From NCBI RefSeq assembly GCF_000473145.1, contig NZ_KI421500.1:1054225-1118224 (forward strand): a DNA stretch of 64,000 bases, written 5' to 3'. This document shows positions 53,321-62,281 of the stretch, in pieces. The translations under genes and the position numbers were made by a program. The notes below the pieces were generated by a model. The model was given only the letters and a program-made list of their open reading frames with translations, searched no databases and was not told the DNA's origin. The stretch is from Leisingera daeponensis DSM 23529. Lineage in GTDB: Bacteria; Pseudomonadota; Alphaproteobacteria; Rhodobacterales; Rhodobacteraceae. How positions within the stretch are numbered: position 1 is the stretch's first letter; every line of letters starts with the position of its first letter.

Positions 53321-54192
53321 AGATCGGATTTATCGGACTTGGCAACATGGGCGGCCCGATGGCCGCAAACCTGGCCAAGGCGGGCCACCAGGTGACCGGC
53401 TTTGACATGGCCGATGTCAGCATCGAGGGCGTGACCATGGCGGCTTCCGGCCCCGAGGCCGCAGCGGGTGCCGATGCGGTGATCACCATGCTGCCCAACG
53501 GCGCCATCCTGCGCCTTGTTGCGGCTGAGGTGATCCCGGCGATGGCCAAGGGCGCGACCCTGATCGACTGCTCCACCGTCGACGTGGACTCCGCCCGCGC
53601 GGTTGCCGCTCAGGCTGCGGATGCGGGCCTGATGTTCGTGGACGCGCCGGTCTCCGGCGGCATCGGCGGCGCTGCGGGCGGCACGCTCACCTTCATGGCC
53701 GGCGGCAGCGCCGAAGCCTTCGCCAAGGCCGAGCCGCTGTTCGACATCATGGGCCAGAAGGCCGTGCATTGCGGCGAGGCCGGCGCAGGCCAGGCTGCGA
53801 AAATCTGCAACAACATGATCCTCGGCGTCACCATGATCGCCACCTGCGAGGCGTTTGCCCTGGCCGACAAGCTGGGTCTGGACCGGCAGAAGATGTTCGA
53901 TGTGGTTTCCACCTCCTCCGGCTACAGCTGGAGCATGAACGCCTATTGCCCGGCCCCCGGTGTCGGCCCGCAGTCGCCCGCCGACAACAACTACCGGCCC
54001 GGCTTCGCGGCGGAGCTGATGCTCAAGGATCTGGGCCTCAGCCAGCAGGCCGCCGCCAGCGCCGATGCAGACACCCCGATGGGCGAGCTGGCAATGGCGC
54101 TCTACAAGAAGTTCGTCGAGGAAGAAGGCGGCAAGGGCATGGACTTCTCCGCCATGCTGCCCCGGTTCGAAAAGCGCGGCCGCGAAGGCTGA
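53317..54192 (+). CDS. mmsB: 3-hydroxyisobutyrate dehydrogenase
   Basis: 291 aa. It oxidises 3-hydroxyisobutyrate to methylmalonate semialdehyde, the substrate of MmsA. The start MKIGFIGLGNMGGPMAANLAKAG is the NAD-binding Rossmann motif, followed by FVDAPVSGGIGGAAGGTL and GAGQAAKICNNMILG with the catalytic Lys region. Start overlaps the upstream gene by ATGA. A perfect 11-bp hairpin follows the operon. Confidence 0.96.
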   Translation: MKIGFIGLGNMGGPMAANLAKAGHQVTGFDMADVSIEGVTMAASGPEAAAGADAVITMLPNGAILRLVAAEVIPAMAKGATLIDCSTVDVDSARAVAAQAADAGLMFVDAPVSGGIGGAAGGTLTFMAGGSAEAFAKAEPLFDIMGQKAVHCGEAGAGQAAKICNNMILGVTMIATCEAFALADKLGLDRQKMFDVVSTSSGYSWSMNAYCPAPGVGPQSPADNNYRPGFAAELMLKDLGLSQQAAASADADTPMGELAMALYKKFVEEEGGKGMDFSAMLPRFEKRGREG

Positions 54193-54237
54193 CGCCCGCG
54201 CGCCGTCTCCCGCCCCTTGCACAACCATCACGGTTCC

Positions 54238-54265
54238 AGGCCGGCCCTCCGCACAGGGCCGGCCT
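54238..54265 (+). terminator. terminator of the mmsB operon
   Basis: AGGCCGGCCCT / AGGGCCGGCCT with a 6-nt loop, then a TTTT run 5 nt later. Confidence 0.8.
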
Positions 54266-54412
54266 GCAGCTTTTCTGCGCTCCGCACAGGTGCCTAGAGG
54301 TTTATAAAACATCCGGATTTAGACGCCGCCGCGCCACAGTTCTGTCCAACTTCTCCATCATTCCGGTAAGCGACCGTAAAAACCCAGCACAGCCGGAGGC
54401 AGACTGGACGTC

Positions 54413-55987
54413 ATGGCAACCGCAACGGAACTGAGCATCGACACTACCGCCAGCGCTTTGCAGATGGCAGAGGAAATTTTCGGCGACGGCGTCACGGTGA
54501 CCAGCGCCGCCTACAGCGGCGATGCGCTGTCCTCGGGCATCTATTCCGGCGCGGATACCACCACGCCGGGGGTGGCGCCTGCGGATTCCGGCGTGATCCT
54601 GTCAACCGGCTACGCCCGCGACTTCACCAACAGCGACGGCAGCACCAACACCAACCAGCGGACCGATACCACCACCAACACCGCCGGTGTGGACGGGGAT
54701 GCAGATTTCAACGCGCTGGCGGGCACCCAGACCTTTGACGCTTCCATTCTCGAGGTCGAATTCATCCCCGACGGCGACACGCTGACCATAGACTTCGTGC
54801 TCTCCTCCGAGGAGTACCCGGAGTTCGTGAACTCACAGTACAACGACGTGATCGGCGTCTGGGTGAACGGGGTCGAGGCGAAGGTCTCCATCGGCGACGG
54901 CACCGCCTCGATCGGCAATATCAACGACGGCAGCGAGAACATCTACGTCGACAACACCGGCGACGGCTTCAATACGGAGATGGACGGCTTCACCATCACC
55001 CTGACATTTGTCGCGCCGGTGAACGCGGGTGAGGTCAACACCCTGAAAATCGGTGTCGCGGACACCTCCGACGTCGCCTATGATACCAACCTGCTGATTG
55101 CGGGCGGTTCGGTGCAGACCGCGATTGTTGCCGAAGACGATCAGGAAGACATCGCCATCGGCAAGACCAGGGTCATAGATGTCCTGGAAAACGACAGCAC
55201 CGCCGCCGGCGGCACGCTGAGCATCACCCATATCAACGACCACGCGGTCTCTGCGGGCGATACCGTCACACTGGCCACAGGCCAGCAGATCACCCTGAAC
55301 GCCGATGGCACCCTTACCGTGGTCGCCGACGGCGACCTGGAAACCGTCCATTTCAACTACACCGCGGACAACGGCGAGGGCAATTCCGACACTGGCCTGG
55401 TGGAGATCAAACAGACCGTCCCCTGCTTTCTGCGCGGCACCCTGATCCGGGTGCCCGGCGGCGAGGTTCCGGTCGAGGATCTGCGCCCCGGCATGGAGGT
55501 CCTGACCTTGGACAACGGCCCGCAGGTGCTGCAATGGACCGGCAGCCGCCGCACCGCCTGCACGGCCCGCACCGCCCCGATCCGCTTCGCCGCAGGCAGT
55601 TTTGGCAACAGCTGCGACCTCTATGTCTCGCCCCAGCACCGCATGGTCGTCTCCGGCCCGCTGGCCGAGCTGCTGTTTGGCGAACCCGAAGTCCTGGTCA
55701 AGGCCAAGGACCTGGTCAACGGAACCACCATCCGCCCGGCGCTGGAGCTGGAACAGGCGGACTATTTCCACCTGCTGTTCGGCAGCCATCAGATTCTCTG
55801 GGCCAACGGCGCCCTCAGCGAAAGCTATCAGCCCGGTCCGGAAACCGCGGCCGGCTTTGACGCGGAAACGCAGGCGGAAATCCGCGAGTTGTTCCCTGAA
55901 CTGTGCGCAAAAAGCGGCCGCGGCTTCGGCACCGCCGCGCGGCTGTCGCTGCGCGGCTTCGAAGCGCGGGTTATTGCCGCCGCGTAA
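54413..55987 (+). CDS. choice-of-anchor-L plus Hint-domain protein
   Basis: 524 aa in three parts. Residues ~1-235 are a choice-of-anchor-L region with FVLSSEEYPEFVNSQYNDVIGVWVNG (SSEEYPEF and NDVIGVWVNG are the characteristic pieces). About 245-330 is a cadherin/bacterial Ig-like repeat (VIDVLENDSTAAGGTLSI). The C-terminal Hint_2 domain starts at Cys338 (VPCFLRGTLIRVPGGEVPVEDL) and has SPQHRMVVSG and FGSHQILWANG. Hint domains self-cleave at the Cys. No signal peptide is visible, so export (possibly type I) is inference. Surface adhesin or toxin-delivery roles are guesses. Confidence 0.8.
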   Translation: MATATELSIDTTASALQMAEEIFGDGVTVTSAAYSGDALSSGIYSGADTTTPGVAPADSGVILSTGYARDFTNSDGSTNTNQRTDTTTNTAGVDGDADFNALAGTQTFDASILEVEFIPDGDTLTIDFVLSSEEYPEFVNSQYNDVIGVWVNGVEAKVSIGDGTASIGNINDGSENIYVDNTGDGFNTEMDGFTITLTFVAPVNAGEVNTLKIGVADTSDVAYDTNLLIAGGSVQTAIVAEDDQEDIAIGKTRVIDVLENDSTAAGGTLSITHINDHAVSAGDTVTLATGQQITLNADGTLTVVADGDLETVHFNYTADNGEGNSDTGLVEIKQTVPCFLRGTLIRVPGGEVPVEDLRPGMEVLTLDNGPQVLQWTGSRRTACTARTAPIRFAAGSFGNSCDLYVSPQHRMVVSGPLAELLFGEPEVLVKAKDLVNGTTIRPALELEQADYFHLLFGSHQILWANGALSESYQPGPETAAGFDAETQAEIRELFPELCAKSGRGFGTAARLSLRGFEARVIAAA

Positions 55988-56085
55988 GCGGCAACCGGCA
56001 GCCTGCCGCCACCCCTTTCCGTGCGCTCTTGGAATTGCCGCAGGGGCGGTTATGTGGTGGGCAGCGAAATGAGGATCCGCTTTAA

Positions 56086-56433
56086 ATGGTACGCCGTCAC
56101 ATTGTTCCCTTCACCGTTCTTGCCGCTGCCTGCGCGCTGGCCATTCCGCTGGCGGCCGGCAATGGCCACGACAAGCCGGAGCAGGCCGCCTTCCGCTGCC
56201 CGCTCGGGCTGACCAAACAGGCCGCGCATTGCGTGCCGCCGTCCCAGGCCAAGAAGTTCTACCGCCGCGGCGATCACATTCTGGATGATTACAGCTGGAT
56301 CGGAAACCCGGGCGGCTGGGCGCCCGACCCCTACGGCAGCTATGTCGAGGCTGGCGGCTATGTCTATCAGGTCAACCGCGAAACCCATAAGGTGCTGCGC
56401 CTGATCGGCGCCGAGGCAGTGCTGGACAACTAA
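56086..56433 (+). CDS. small secreted protein, RcnB-like pattern
   Basis: 115 aa. A signal peptide occupies about residues 1-25 (HIVPFTVLAAACALAIPLAAG). The mature part has two Cys and a C-terminal Trp/Tyr/Gly-rich region (WAPDPYGSYVEAGGYVYQVNRETHKVLRLIG), which resembles RcnB-type periplasmic proteins. Function unknown; such proteins are sometimes wrongly labelled as excinuclease in databases. It overlaps the next gene's stop by 4 nt. Confidence 0.6.
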   Translation: MVRRHIVPFTVLAAACALAIPLAAGNGHDKPEQAAFRCPLGLTKQAAHCVPPSQAKKFYRRGDHILDDYSWIGNPGGWAPDPYGSYVEAGGYVYQVNRETHKVLRLIGAEAVLDN

Positions 56434-57221
56434 CCGCCGGCGCTGTCCGCACCGCCGGGCCCGGCCATCGACTCCAGCCAGCCGCGGGTGGCCTCATCGG
56501 CGGGGAACAGCATCTCGATACGCAGGTCCGACATCGCCAGATCGCCGGTGCCGCCGAACTGGGTGATGGTGGAAAAGAACGACAGCACCTGCCCGCCCAT
56601 ACGGTACCGCGCCGGGATCACCGCGGGCAGGACGCCGCCGTCCGCGCCCCCGGGCTCTGCCGCACTGCGCTGCAGCCGCGCGATCGCCTGTTCCAGAACC
56701 GGGTCGGCGCCGAAACCGGCCAGCTCTGTCCGCAGCCGCGCCAGGCTGTGGCGCTCGACCTCCTCCAGATTGTCCAGCGCCGCCCTCAGCGCCGCATTGC
56801 CCAGCAGCGCCTCGATCAGGCTGCTGCCCGGGGTGATGCCCGTATTGCCCAGCATCAGCGCCGCGGCGCGGTTCATGTCCAGCAGATGCCAGTGCCGGTC
56901 AATCAGCATGGCGGGATACGGCTCATGCCGCTCCAGCATCCGCTTTGCGGCCTGGCGCAATGGCGCCAGCTCCTCATCGTTCAGATCCCGCCGCACATAG
57001 GCGGGCGCCAGCCCCGCCGCGGTCAGCAGCTGGTTGCGGGCCGCCGGCGGCACCTGCAATTCCTCGCTCAGCCGCAGCACCATGCCGCGGCTGGGCTGGG
57101 CGCGTCCGGTCTCAAGAAACGACAGGTGCCGCGGCGACACCCCGGCGCTCAGCGCCAGCTCCATCTGGCTCAGCCGCCGGATCTGCCGCCATTTCTTCAA
57201 TGCCCCGCCAAACCCTGCCAT
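56430..57221 (-). CDS. XRE-family regulator with MmyB-like ligand domain
   Basis: 263 aa. An N-terminal helix-turn-helix (WRQIRRLSQMELALSAGVSPRHLSFLETGR, with LSQMELALSAGVSPRHLSFL as the recognition part) is followed by the MmyB-like domain with YPAMLIDRHWHLLDMNRAAALML. The domain binds a small, often fatty ligand in relatives. The ATG at 57221 is better than a GTG at 57224. It is divergent from a small membrane protein and an ACCT-N3-AGGT palindrome lies between, so it probably controls that gene. Confidence 0.85.
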   Translation of the reverse strand: MAGFGGALKKWRQIRRLSQMELALSAGVSPRHLSFLETGRAQPSRGMVLRLSEELQVPPAARNQLLTAAGLAPAYVRRDLNDEELAPLRQAAKRMLERHEPYPAMLIDRHWHLLDMNRAAALMLGNTGITPGSSLIEALLGNAALRAALDNLEEVERHSLARLRTELAGFGADPVLEQAIARLQRSAAEPGGADGGVLPAVIPARYRMGGQVLSFFSTITQFGGTGDLAMSDLRIEMLFPADEATRGWLESMAGPGGADSAGG

Positions 57222-57274
57222 CACCGCTGCCTCCCGCCTGGCCCCACTCTACCGCAGGCCCTGCCGAAAACACC

Positions 57275-57287
57275 TACCTCCAAGGTA
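57275..57287. promoter_or_regulatory. operator candidate of the XRE/MmyB regulator
   Basis: TACCT-cca-AGGTA is a perfect inverted repeat in the 125-nt divergent intergenic region. Confidence 0.6.
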
Positions 57288-57346
57288 ATTGTTTTCACTC
57301 CCCATCGGGCTGCAGTCTGAATCCGGTACAAAACAAGGAGACCCCG

Positions 57347-57781
57347 ATGACCCACTCCGCTTCAGTCCGCTGGCTCAAAACCGCCGCGGTGCTCTCCGCC
57401 GCCTTCGGGCTGGCCATGGTGCTGGCGCTGGCAACGCCGCTTGCACACGGCCTCGGCTTCTTTCTGGATCTGGCCTTTCTGCCGCTGGACGGCGGGCAGC
57501 GGCTGCAGCCCGGCCCGGCCGCGCTGATGACCGCGATCAGCGGCGGCCTGATGTGCGGCTTCAGCGTGCTGATCTATCTGGTGACACAGCATATCTACAG
57601 CACCGGCCCTGCCCTCGGCCGCCGCCTGCTGATCCCGGCGCTGCTGGCCTGGTACGTGTCCGACAGCCTCGGCTCCCTTGCCGCCGGCGCCTGGTTCAAC
57701 GCGGTGCTGAACACGCCCTTCCTGCTGCTGTTCCTGGCGCCGCTGCTGCTGGCGCGCCCCGCCGCCGCGCAAAGCGCATAA
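57347..57781 (+). CDS. small membrane protein (four predicted TM)
   Basis: 144 aa with about four membrane segments (LKTAAVLSAAFGLAMVLALA, MTAISGGLMCGFSVLIYLV, LLIPALLAWYVSDSLGS, PFLLLFLAPLLLA). AAGGAG lies 7 nt before the ATG. No known motif is recognised. Divergence from the XRE regulator and the operator between them suggest it is the regulator's main target. Confidence 0.72.
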   Translation: MTHSASVRWLKTAAVLSAAFGLAMVLALATPLAHGLGFFLDLAFLPLDGGQRLQPGPAALMTAISGGLMCGFSVLIYLVTQHIYSTGPALGRRLLIPALLAWYVSDSLGSLAAGAWFNAVLNTPFLLLFLAPLLLARPAAAQSA

Positions 57782-57812
57782 GAAAAGGGGGCACGTCCGC
57801 CCCCTGTTCACC

Positions 57813-57867
57813 TTTGCAAAAATACTCCGGGGTGAATTGGCCGAAGGCCAAGAGGGGCAGCGCCCCT
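57813..57867. repeat. TTTGCAAAAATAC element with trailing hairpin, copy 2
   Basis: TTTGCAAAAATAC is followed by an AGGGGC-agc-GCCCCT hairpin. The 13-mer also occurs at 10728-10740. I recall this intergenic pattern as frequent in Rhodobacterales. Confidence 0.6.
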
Positions 57868-57885
57868 CCTGCCTGGCGCTGACCG

Positions 57886-60744
57886 CTATTCCGCCGCCAC
57901 CTTCCGCGCCGCCAGAATGTCCTTCAGATAGCGCCCGGTATGGCTGCGCGGCTCATCGGCCACCGCCTCCGGGGTGCCGGCCGCCACGATCTCGCCGCCG
58001 CCGTCGCCGCCCTCGGGGCCAATGTCGATGATCCAGTCAGCAGTCTTGATCACATCCAGATTGTGCTCGATCACCACCACGGAATTGCCCTGCTCCACCA
58101 GCTCGTGCAGCACCTCCAGGAGCTTCTTCACATCCTCGAAATGCAGCCCCGTGGTCGGCTCGTCCAGGATATACAGCGTCCGCCCGGTGGAGCGTTTCGA
58201 CAGCTCCCTCGACAGCTTCACCCGCTGCGCCTCGCCGCCCGACAGCGTTGTCGCCTGCTGGCCCACCTTGATATACCCAAGGCCCACCCGCATCAGCGCG
58301 TCCATCTTGTCGCGGATCGCCGGCACCGCCTGGAAGAAGCCCTGCGCATCCTCCACCGTCATATCCAGCACATCGGCAATGCTCTTGCCCTTGAACTTGA
58401 TCTCCAGCGTCTCGCGGTTGTAACGCGCGCCTTTGCAGGTCTCGCAGGTGACATAGACGTCGGGCAGGAAGTGCATCTCGATCTTGATCACGCCGTCGCC
58501 CTGGCAGGCCTCGCAGCGCCCGCCCTTGACGTTGAAGGAGAAGCGCCCGGGCTTGTACCCCCGCGCCTTCGCCTCCGGCAGGCCGGCAAACCAGTCCCGG
58601 ATCGGGGTGAAGGCGCCGGTATAGGTCGCAGGGTTACTGCGCGGCGTGCGCCCGATCGGGCGCTGGTCGATGTCGATCACCTTGTCCAGATGCTCCAGCC
58701 CCTTGATGCTCTCGCAGGGGGCCGGGGTCTGGCGCGCACCGTTCAGGCGCATGGAGGCGGTCTTGAAAAGCGTCTCGATGGTCAGCGTCGACTTGCCGCC
58801 GCCCGACACACCGGTCACGCAGACGAATTTGCCCAGTGGGAACTCGGCCGTCACCTCTTTCAGGTTGTTGCCGGTGGCCTTGACCACCTTGATCTTCTTC
58901 TTGTTGCCCTTGCGCCGCTGCCCGGGGATCGCGATCTCCCGCGTGCCCGCCAGATACTGGCCGGTGATAGACCCCGCATCGGAGGCGATCTGCTGCGGCG
59001 TGCCGTGGCTGACCACCTCGCCGCCATGCACCCCGGCGCCGGGGCCGATGTCGAACACATAATCCGCCTGCCGGATCATGTCCTCGTCATGCTCCACCAC
59101 AATCACCGTGTTGCCCTGGTCGCGCAGGTTCTTCAGCGTCCCGATCAGCCGGTCGTTGTCGCGCTGGTGCAGCCCGATGGACGGCTCGTCGAGCACATAG
59201 AGAACGCCGGTCAGGCCGGAGCCGATCTGGCTCGCCAGACGGATGCGCTGGCTCTCGCCGCCGGACAGGGTGCCGGAGGAGCGCGACAAAGTCAGGTATT
59301 CCAGCCCGACGTTGTTCAGGAAGCCCAGCCGCTCGCGGATCTCCTTGACGATGGCGCGGGCGATTTCCTGCTTCTGCTGGCTCAGGTGGTTCGGCACATC
59401 CTCGATCCAGGCCAGCGCCTCGCGGATCGACAGCTGCACCACCTGCCCCACATGCACCCCGGCAATCTTTACCGCCAGCGCCTCGTCGCGCAGCCGGTAG
59501 CCCTCGCAGTGGTGGCAGTGCCGGTTGTTCTGGTAGCGCTCGAACTCCTCGCGGATCCAGTTGGAGTCGGTCTCGCGGTAGCGCCGCTCCATGTTGGGGA
59601 TGACGCCCTCAAACGTGCGCTCCACCTGGTAGACGCGCCCGCCCTCGTCATAGCGGAACTGGATCTCCTCCTCGCCGGAGCCATAGAGGAACACTTTCTG
59701 CACCTTCTCCGGCAGGTCCTTCCAGACGGTGTTCTTGTCGAACTGGTAGTGCCGCGCGATCGCCTCGATGGTCTGCAGGAAATAGGGCGACTTGCCCTTG
59801 CGCCAGGGCGCCAGCGCGCCGTCATAGACCTTCAGGCTCTGATCCGGCACCACCAGCCGCTCGTCAAAGAACAGCTCCACCCCCAGCCCGTCGCAATGCG
59901 GGCAGGCCCCGAAGGGCGCGTTGAAGGAGAACAGCCGCGGCTCGATCTCGGGAATGGTGAAGCCGCTGACCGGGCAAGCGAAATTCTCGCTGAAGGTGAT
60001 CCGCTCCGGATCGCCCTCCTTGGGCGCGGTTTCCAGAATGGCGATGCCGTCGGCCAGGTCCAACGCGGTGCGCAAGCTGTCGGCCAGCCGCGTCTCCATG
60101 CCCTCGCGCACCACCAGCCGGTCGACCACCACGTCGATGTCATGGCGGAACTTCTTGTCCAGCACCGGCGGCTCGTCGAGCTCATAGAACTCCCCGTTCA
60201 CCTTCACCCGCTGGAAGCCCTGCTTGCGCAGCTCCAGGAATTCCTTCTTGTACTCGCCCTTGCGGTCGCGGACGATCGGCGCCAGCAGGAAGCCGCGGGT
60301 GCCTTCCTCCATCTCCATGATCCGGTCAACCATGTCCTGCACCTGCTGCGCCTCGATCGGCAGCCCGGTGGCCGGCGAATAGGGCGTGCCCGCACGGGCG
60401 AACAGCAGACGCAGATAGTCATAGATTTCCGTCACCGTGCCCACAGTGGAGCGGGGGTTCTTCGAGGTTGTCTTCTGCTCGATCGAAATCGCAGGCGACA
60501 GGCCGCTGATGTGGTCCACATCCGGCTTTTCCATCATGTCGAGGAACTGGCGCGCATAGGCGCTGAGCGACTCGACATAGCGGCGCTGGCCCTCGGCATA
60601 GATGGTGTCGAACGCCAGCGAGGACTTGCCCGAGCCGGAGAGGCCGGTGATCACCACCAGCTCATCGCGCGGAATGTCCACGTCGATGCTTTTCAGATTG
60701 TGCTCGCGCGCGCCGCGCACCTCGATGGATTTCAGCTCAGCCAT
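57886..60744 (-). CDS. uvrA: excinuclease ABC subunit A
   Basis: 952 aa, the normal UvrA length. It recognises bulky DNA damage as a dimer and loads UvrB. The N-terminus [18 protein letters not shown] is standard, the first Walker A is [14 protein letters not shown], and the second is [16 protein letters not shown] signatures [12 protein letters not shown] and [11 protein letters not shown], and two or three Zn-binding CxxC pairs ([20 protein letters not shown]), are seen. The ATG at 60744 is chosen over 77 further in-frame codons without UvrA character. No clear SOS box lies within 100 nt upstream. Confidence 0.97.
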   Translation of the reverse strand: MAELKSIEVRGAREHNLKSIDVDIPRDELVVITGLSGSGKSSLAFDTIYAEGQRRYVESLSAYARQFLDMMEKPDVDHISGLSPAISIEQKTTSKNPRSTVGTVTEIYDYLRLLFARAGTPYSPATGLPIEAQQVQDMVDRIMEMEEGTRGFLLAPIVRDRKGEYKKEFLELRKQGFQRVKVNGEFYELDEPPVLDKKFRHDIDVVVDRLVVREGMETRLADSLRTALDLADGIAILETAPKEGDPERITFSENFACPVSGFTIPEIEPRLFSFNAPFGACPHCDGLGVELFFDERLVVPDQSLKVYDGALAPWRKGKSPYFLQTIEAIARHYQFDKNTVWKDLPEKVQKVFLYGSGEEEIQFRYDEGGRVYQVERTFEGVIPNMERRYRETDSNWIREEFERYQNNRHCHHCEGYRLRDEALAVKIAGVHVGQVVQLSIREALAWIEDVPNHLSQQKQEIARAIVKEIRERLGFLNNVGLEYLTLSRSSGTLSGGESQRIRLASQIGSGLTGVLYVLDEPSIGLHQRDNDRLIGTLKNLRDQGNTVIVVEHDEDMIRQADYVFDIGPGAGVHGGEVVSHGTPQQIASDAGSITGQYLAGTREIAIPGQRRKGNKKKIKVVKATGNNLKEVTAEFPLGKFVCVTGVSGGGKSTLTIETLFKTASMRLNGARQTPAPCESIKGLEHLDKVIDIDQRPIGRTPRSNPATYTGAFTPIRDWFAGLPEAKARGYKPGRFSFNVKGGRCEACQGDGVIKIEMHFLPDVYVTCETCKGARYNRETLEIKFKGKSIADVLDMTVEDAQGFFQAVPAIRDKMDALMRVGLGYIKVGQQATTLSGGEAQRVKLSRELSKRSTGRTLYILDEPTTGLHFEDVKKLLEVLHELVEQGNSVVVIEHNLDVIKTADWIIDIGPEGGDGGGEIVAAGTPEAVADEPRSHTGRYLKDILAARKVAAE

Positions 60745-60924
60745 AATGCCCCCGTACACGCGCCCGCCGACCTCTTGGCGGACGCCAGCCCTACAGATAG
60801 GGAATGCGTTTGGAAACGCCAAGCCCCCATAAAGAACATATCGCGAACAAGAGGAAGTTTGCTGACAGCAGCTGGCAGCAGCCGCTCCGCCTGCGTTTGC
60901 CGGTCCGGATTTCCCCGGAGTCCG

Positions 60925-60960
60925 GCGCGCCGCGCCCCGCGCGGCGCCAGGCCCAACGGG
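60925..60960. repeat. GC palindrome plus CCCAAC-tail repeat, copy C
   Basis: GGCGCGCCGCG / GCGCGGCGCC-like arms followed by AGGCCCAACGGG, in the 261-nt gap between uvrA and the MFS gene. Confidence 0.55.
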
Positions 60961-61005
60961 CGGCGGTCCCCGCAAGGGGCCGGCGGCGGGCGGGAGCGCT
61001 TGCCG

Positions 61006-62175
61006 TCACACCATGCCGCGGCGCCGGGCGGCCAGCAGCATGTGCACCGCGGCGCCGCTCAGGAACAGCACCAGCAGCGCCGCCATCATGCCGCCGAACC
61101 CCGCCGCGGACAGCGACAGCACCATCAGCGGCGTGCCGATGGTGTTGCCGAGGTTGCCCATCTGCGCCATCGCGCCGCTGGCCTGCGCCCGCGCCACGGT
61201 GGTTTCATTCAGCTGCGGCACCGCGGCAAAGGAACCGCCCTGCACCAGCCCCATCGCGCCCGCCATGGCGATGCAGGCCAGCGGCGCGCCGGGCACCGCC
61301 CACAGCCACAGCGCCGCCGCCGCGCAGGCCAAAAACCCAAGCTGCGCCAGCCGCACCCCGGGCACATACCGCAGCAGGCAGACCCCCAGGGTCATCGACA
61401 CCGTAATGCTGGCCAGCGGCATCATCCCCAGCACCAGCCCGCGCGCATTGTCCGCGATATAGGGCGGGATCACCGTCAGCACCGCCACAAAGCAGCAGGT
61501 GTAAAACAGCCAGCCCGCAGCCGGCGCCGCGATCCAGGGGGAGCGGTAGATCGGCAGATGCAGGCCCGGCAACTCCGCCAGCCGCGGCAGCGGCGCCCGC
61601 GGCGGCACCGGCACCGCGCGCAGGGCAAAGCCCAGCAGCACCGCCAGCCCCGCCATCACCGCCGCATGGGCGGCAAACAGCGCCAGCAGGCCCCAGGCCC
61701 GCACCAGCGGCAGGCCGAACCAGGCCAGCAAGGTAAAGGCCACGGCGAAAAACGTGCTCCACAGGGTCATCGCCAGCCCCCGGCCGCGGTCGGAACTCAG
61801 CTGCGCAATCAGCACCGGACCTGCCACCACAATGCCCAGATGCGACAGCCCCTCAGCCACCCTTGTGGCAAGGAACAGCCCGAACGGCAGATGCAGCGCC
61901 TGCAAGGCCGACACCGCCGCCCCGGCCCCCAAGGCCCAGACCAGTGTGCGCCGGTAGCCGAAGGCCGCAACATAGGGGCCCGCCACCGCGCCCAGCAGAA
62001 TGCCCAGCATCCCGACCAGCGACACCGAGAAGCTGAGCGCCGTTCCCGCCTGCGGGTACAGCTCGCCCATGCGGCCGAAGATCACCGAAATCTTGCCGTA
62101 TTGCGCAGCCGCCCCCAGCCCCGCCGCCCAGACCGCCAGGATCAGCCCCCAGCGGGAATTTCCGCCATCCGTCAA
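61006..62175 (-). CDS. MFS transporter
   Basis: 389 aa with 12 hydrophobic segments. The TTG at 62175 is my choice: TGAGGGCAGATATT before it gives a GAGGG site at good spacing. The next candidate, a GTG at 62211, lies inside the terminator hairpin of lpd. RTLVWALG and GLGLAMT-type loops are seen but no substrate-specific motif. It is probably a drug or metabolite exporter of the small 12-TM group; the substrate is unknown. Confidence 0.82.
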   Translation of the reverse strand: MTDGGNSRWGLILAVWAAGLGAAAQYGKISVIFGRMGELYPQAGTALSFSVSLVGMLGILLGAVAGPYVAAFGYRRTLVWALGAGAAVSALQALHLPFGLFLATRVAEGLSHLGIVVAGPVLIAQLSSDRGRGLAMTLWSTFFAVAFTLLAWFGLPLVRAWGLLALFAAHAAVMAGLAVLLGFALRAVPVPPRAPLPRLAELPGLHLPIYRSPWIAAPAAGWLFYTCCFVAVLTVIPPYIADNARGLVLGMMPLASITVSMTLGVCLLRYVPGVRLAQLGFLACAAAALWLWAVPGAPLACIAMAGAMGLVQGGSFAAVPQLNETTVARAQASGAMAQMGNLGNTIGTPLMVLSLSAAGFGGMMAALLVLFLSGAAVHMLLAARRRGMV

Positions 62176-62190
62176 AATATCTGCCCTCAA

Positions 62191-62230
62191 ACAGAAAAAG
62201 CAGGCACGCACCCGCGCCTGCTTTTTCTGT
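62191..62230. terminator. bidirectional terminator of lpd
   Basis: ACAGAAAAAGCAGGC / GCCTGCTTTTTCTGT, a 15-bp inverted repeat with a 10-nt loop, ends lpd transcripts on the reverse strand and overlaps the upstream end of the MFS gene region. Confidence 0.92.
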
Positions 62231-62281
62231 CCTGCCCGCTAATCCCGGCCGCGGCAAGAGCTGCGGCGCGGGAATGCTGCG

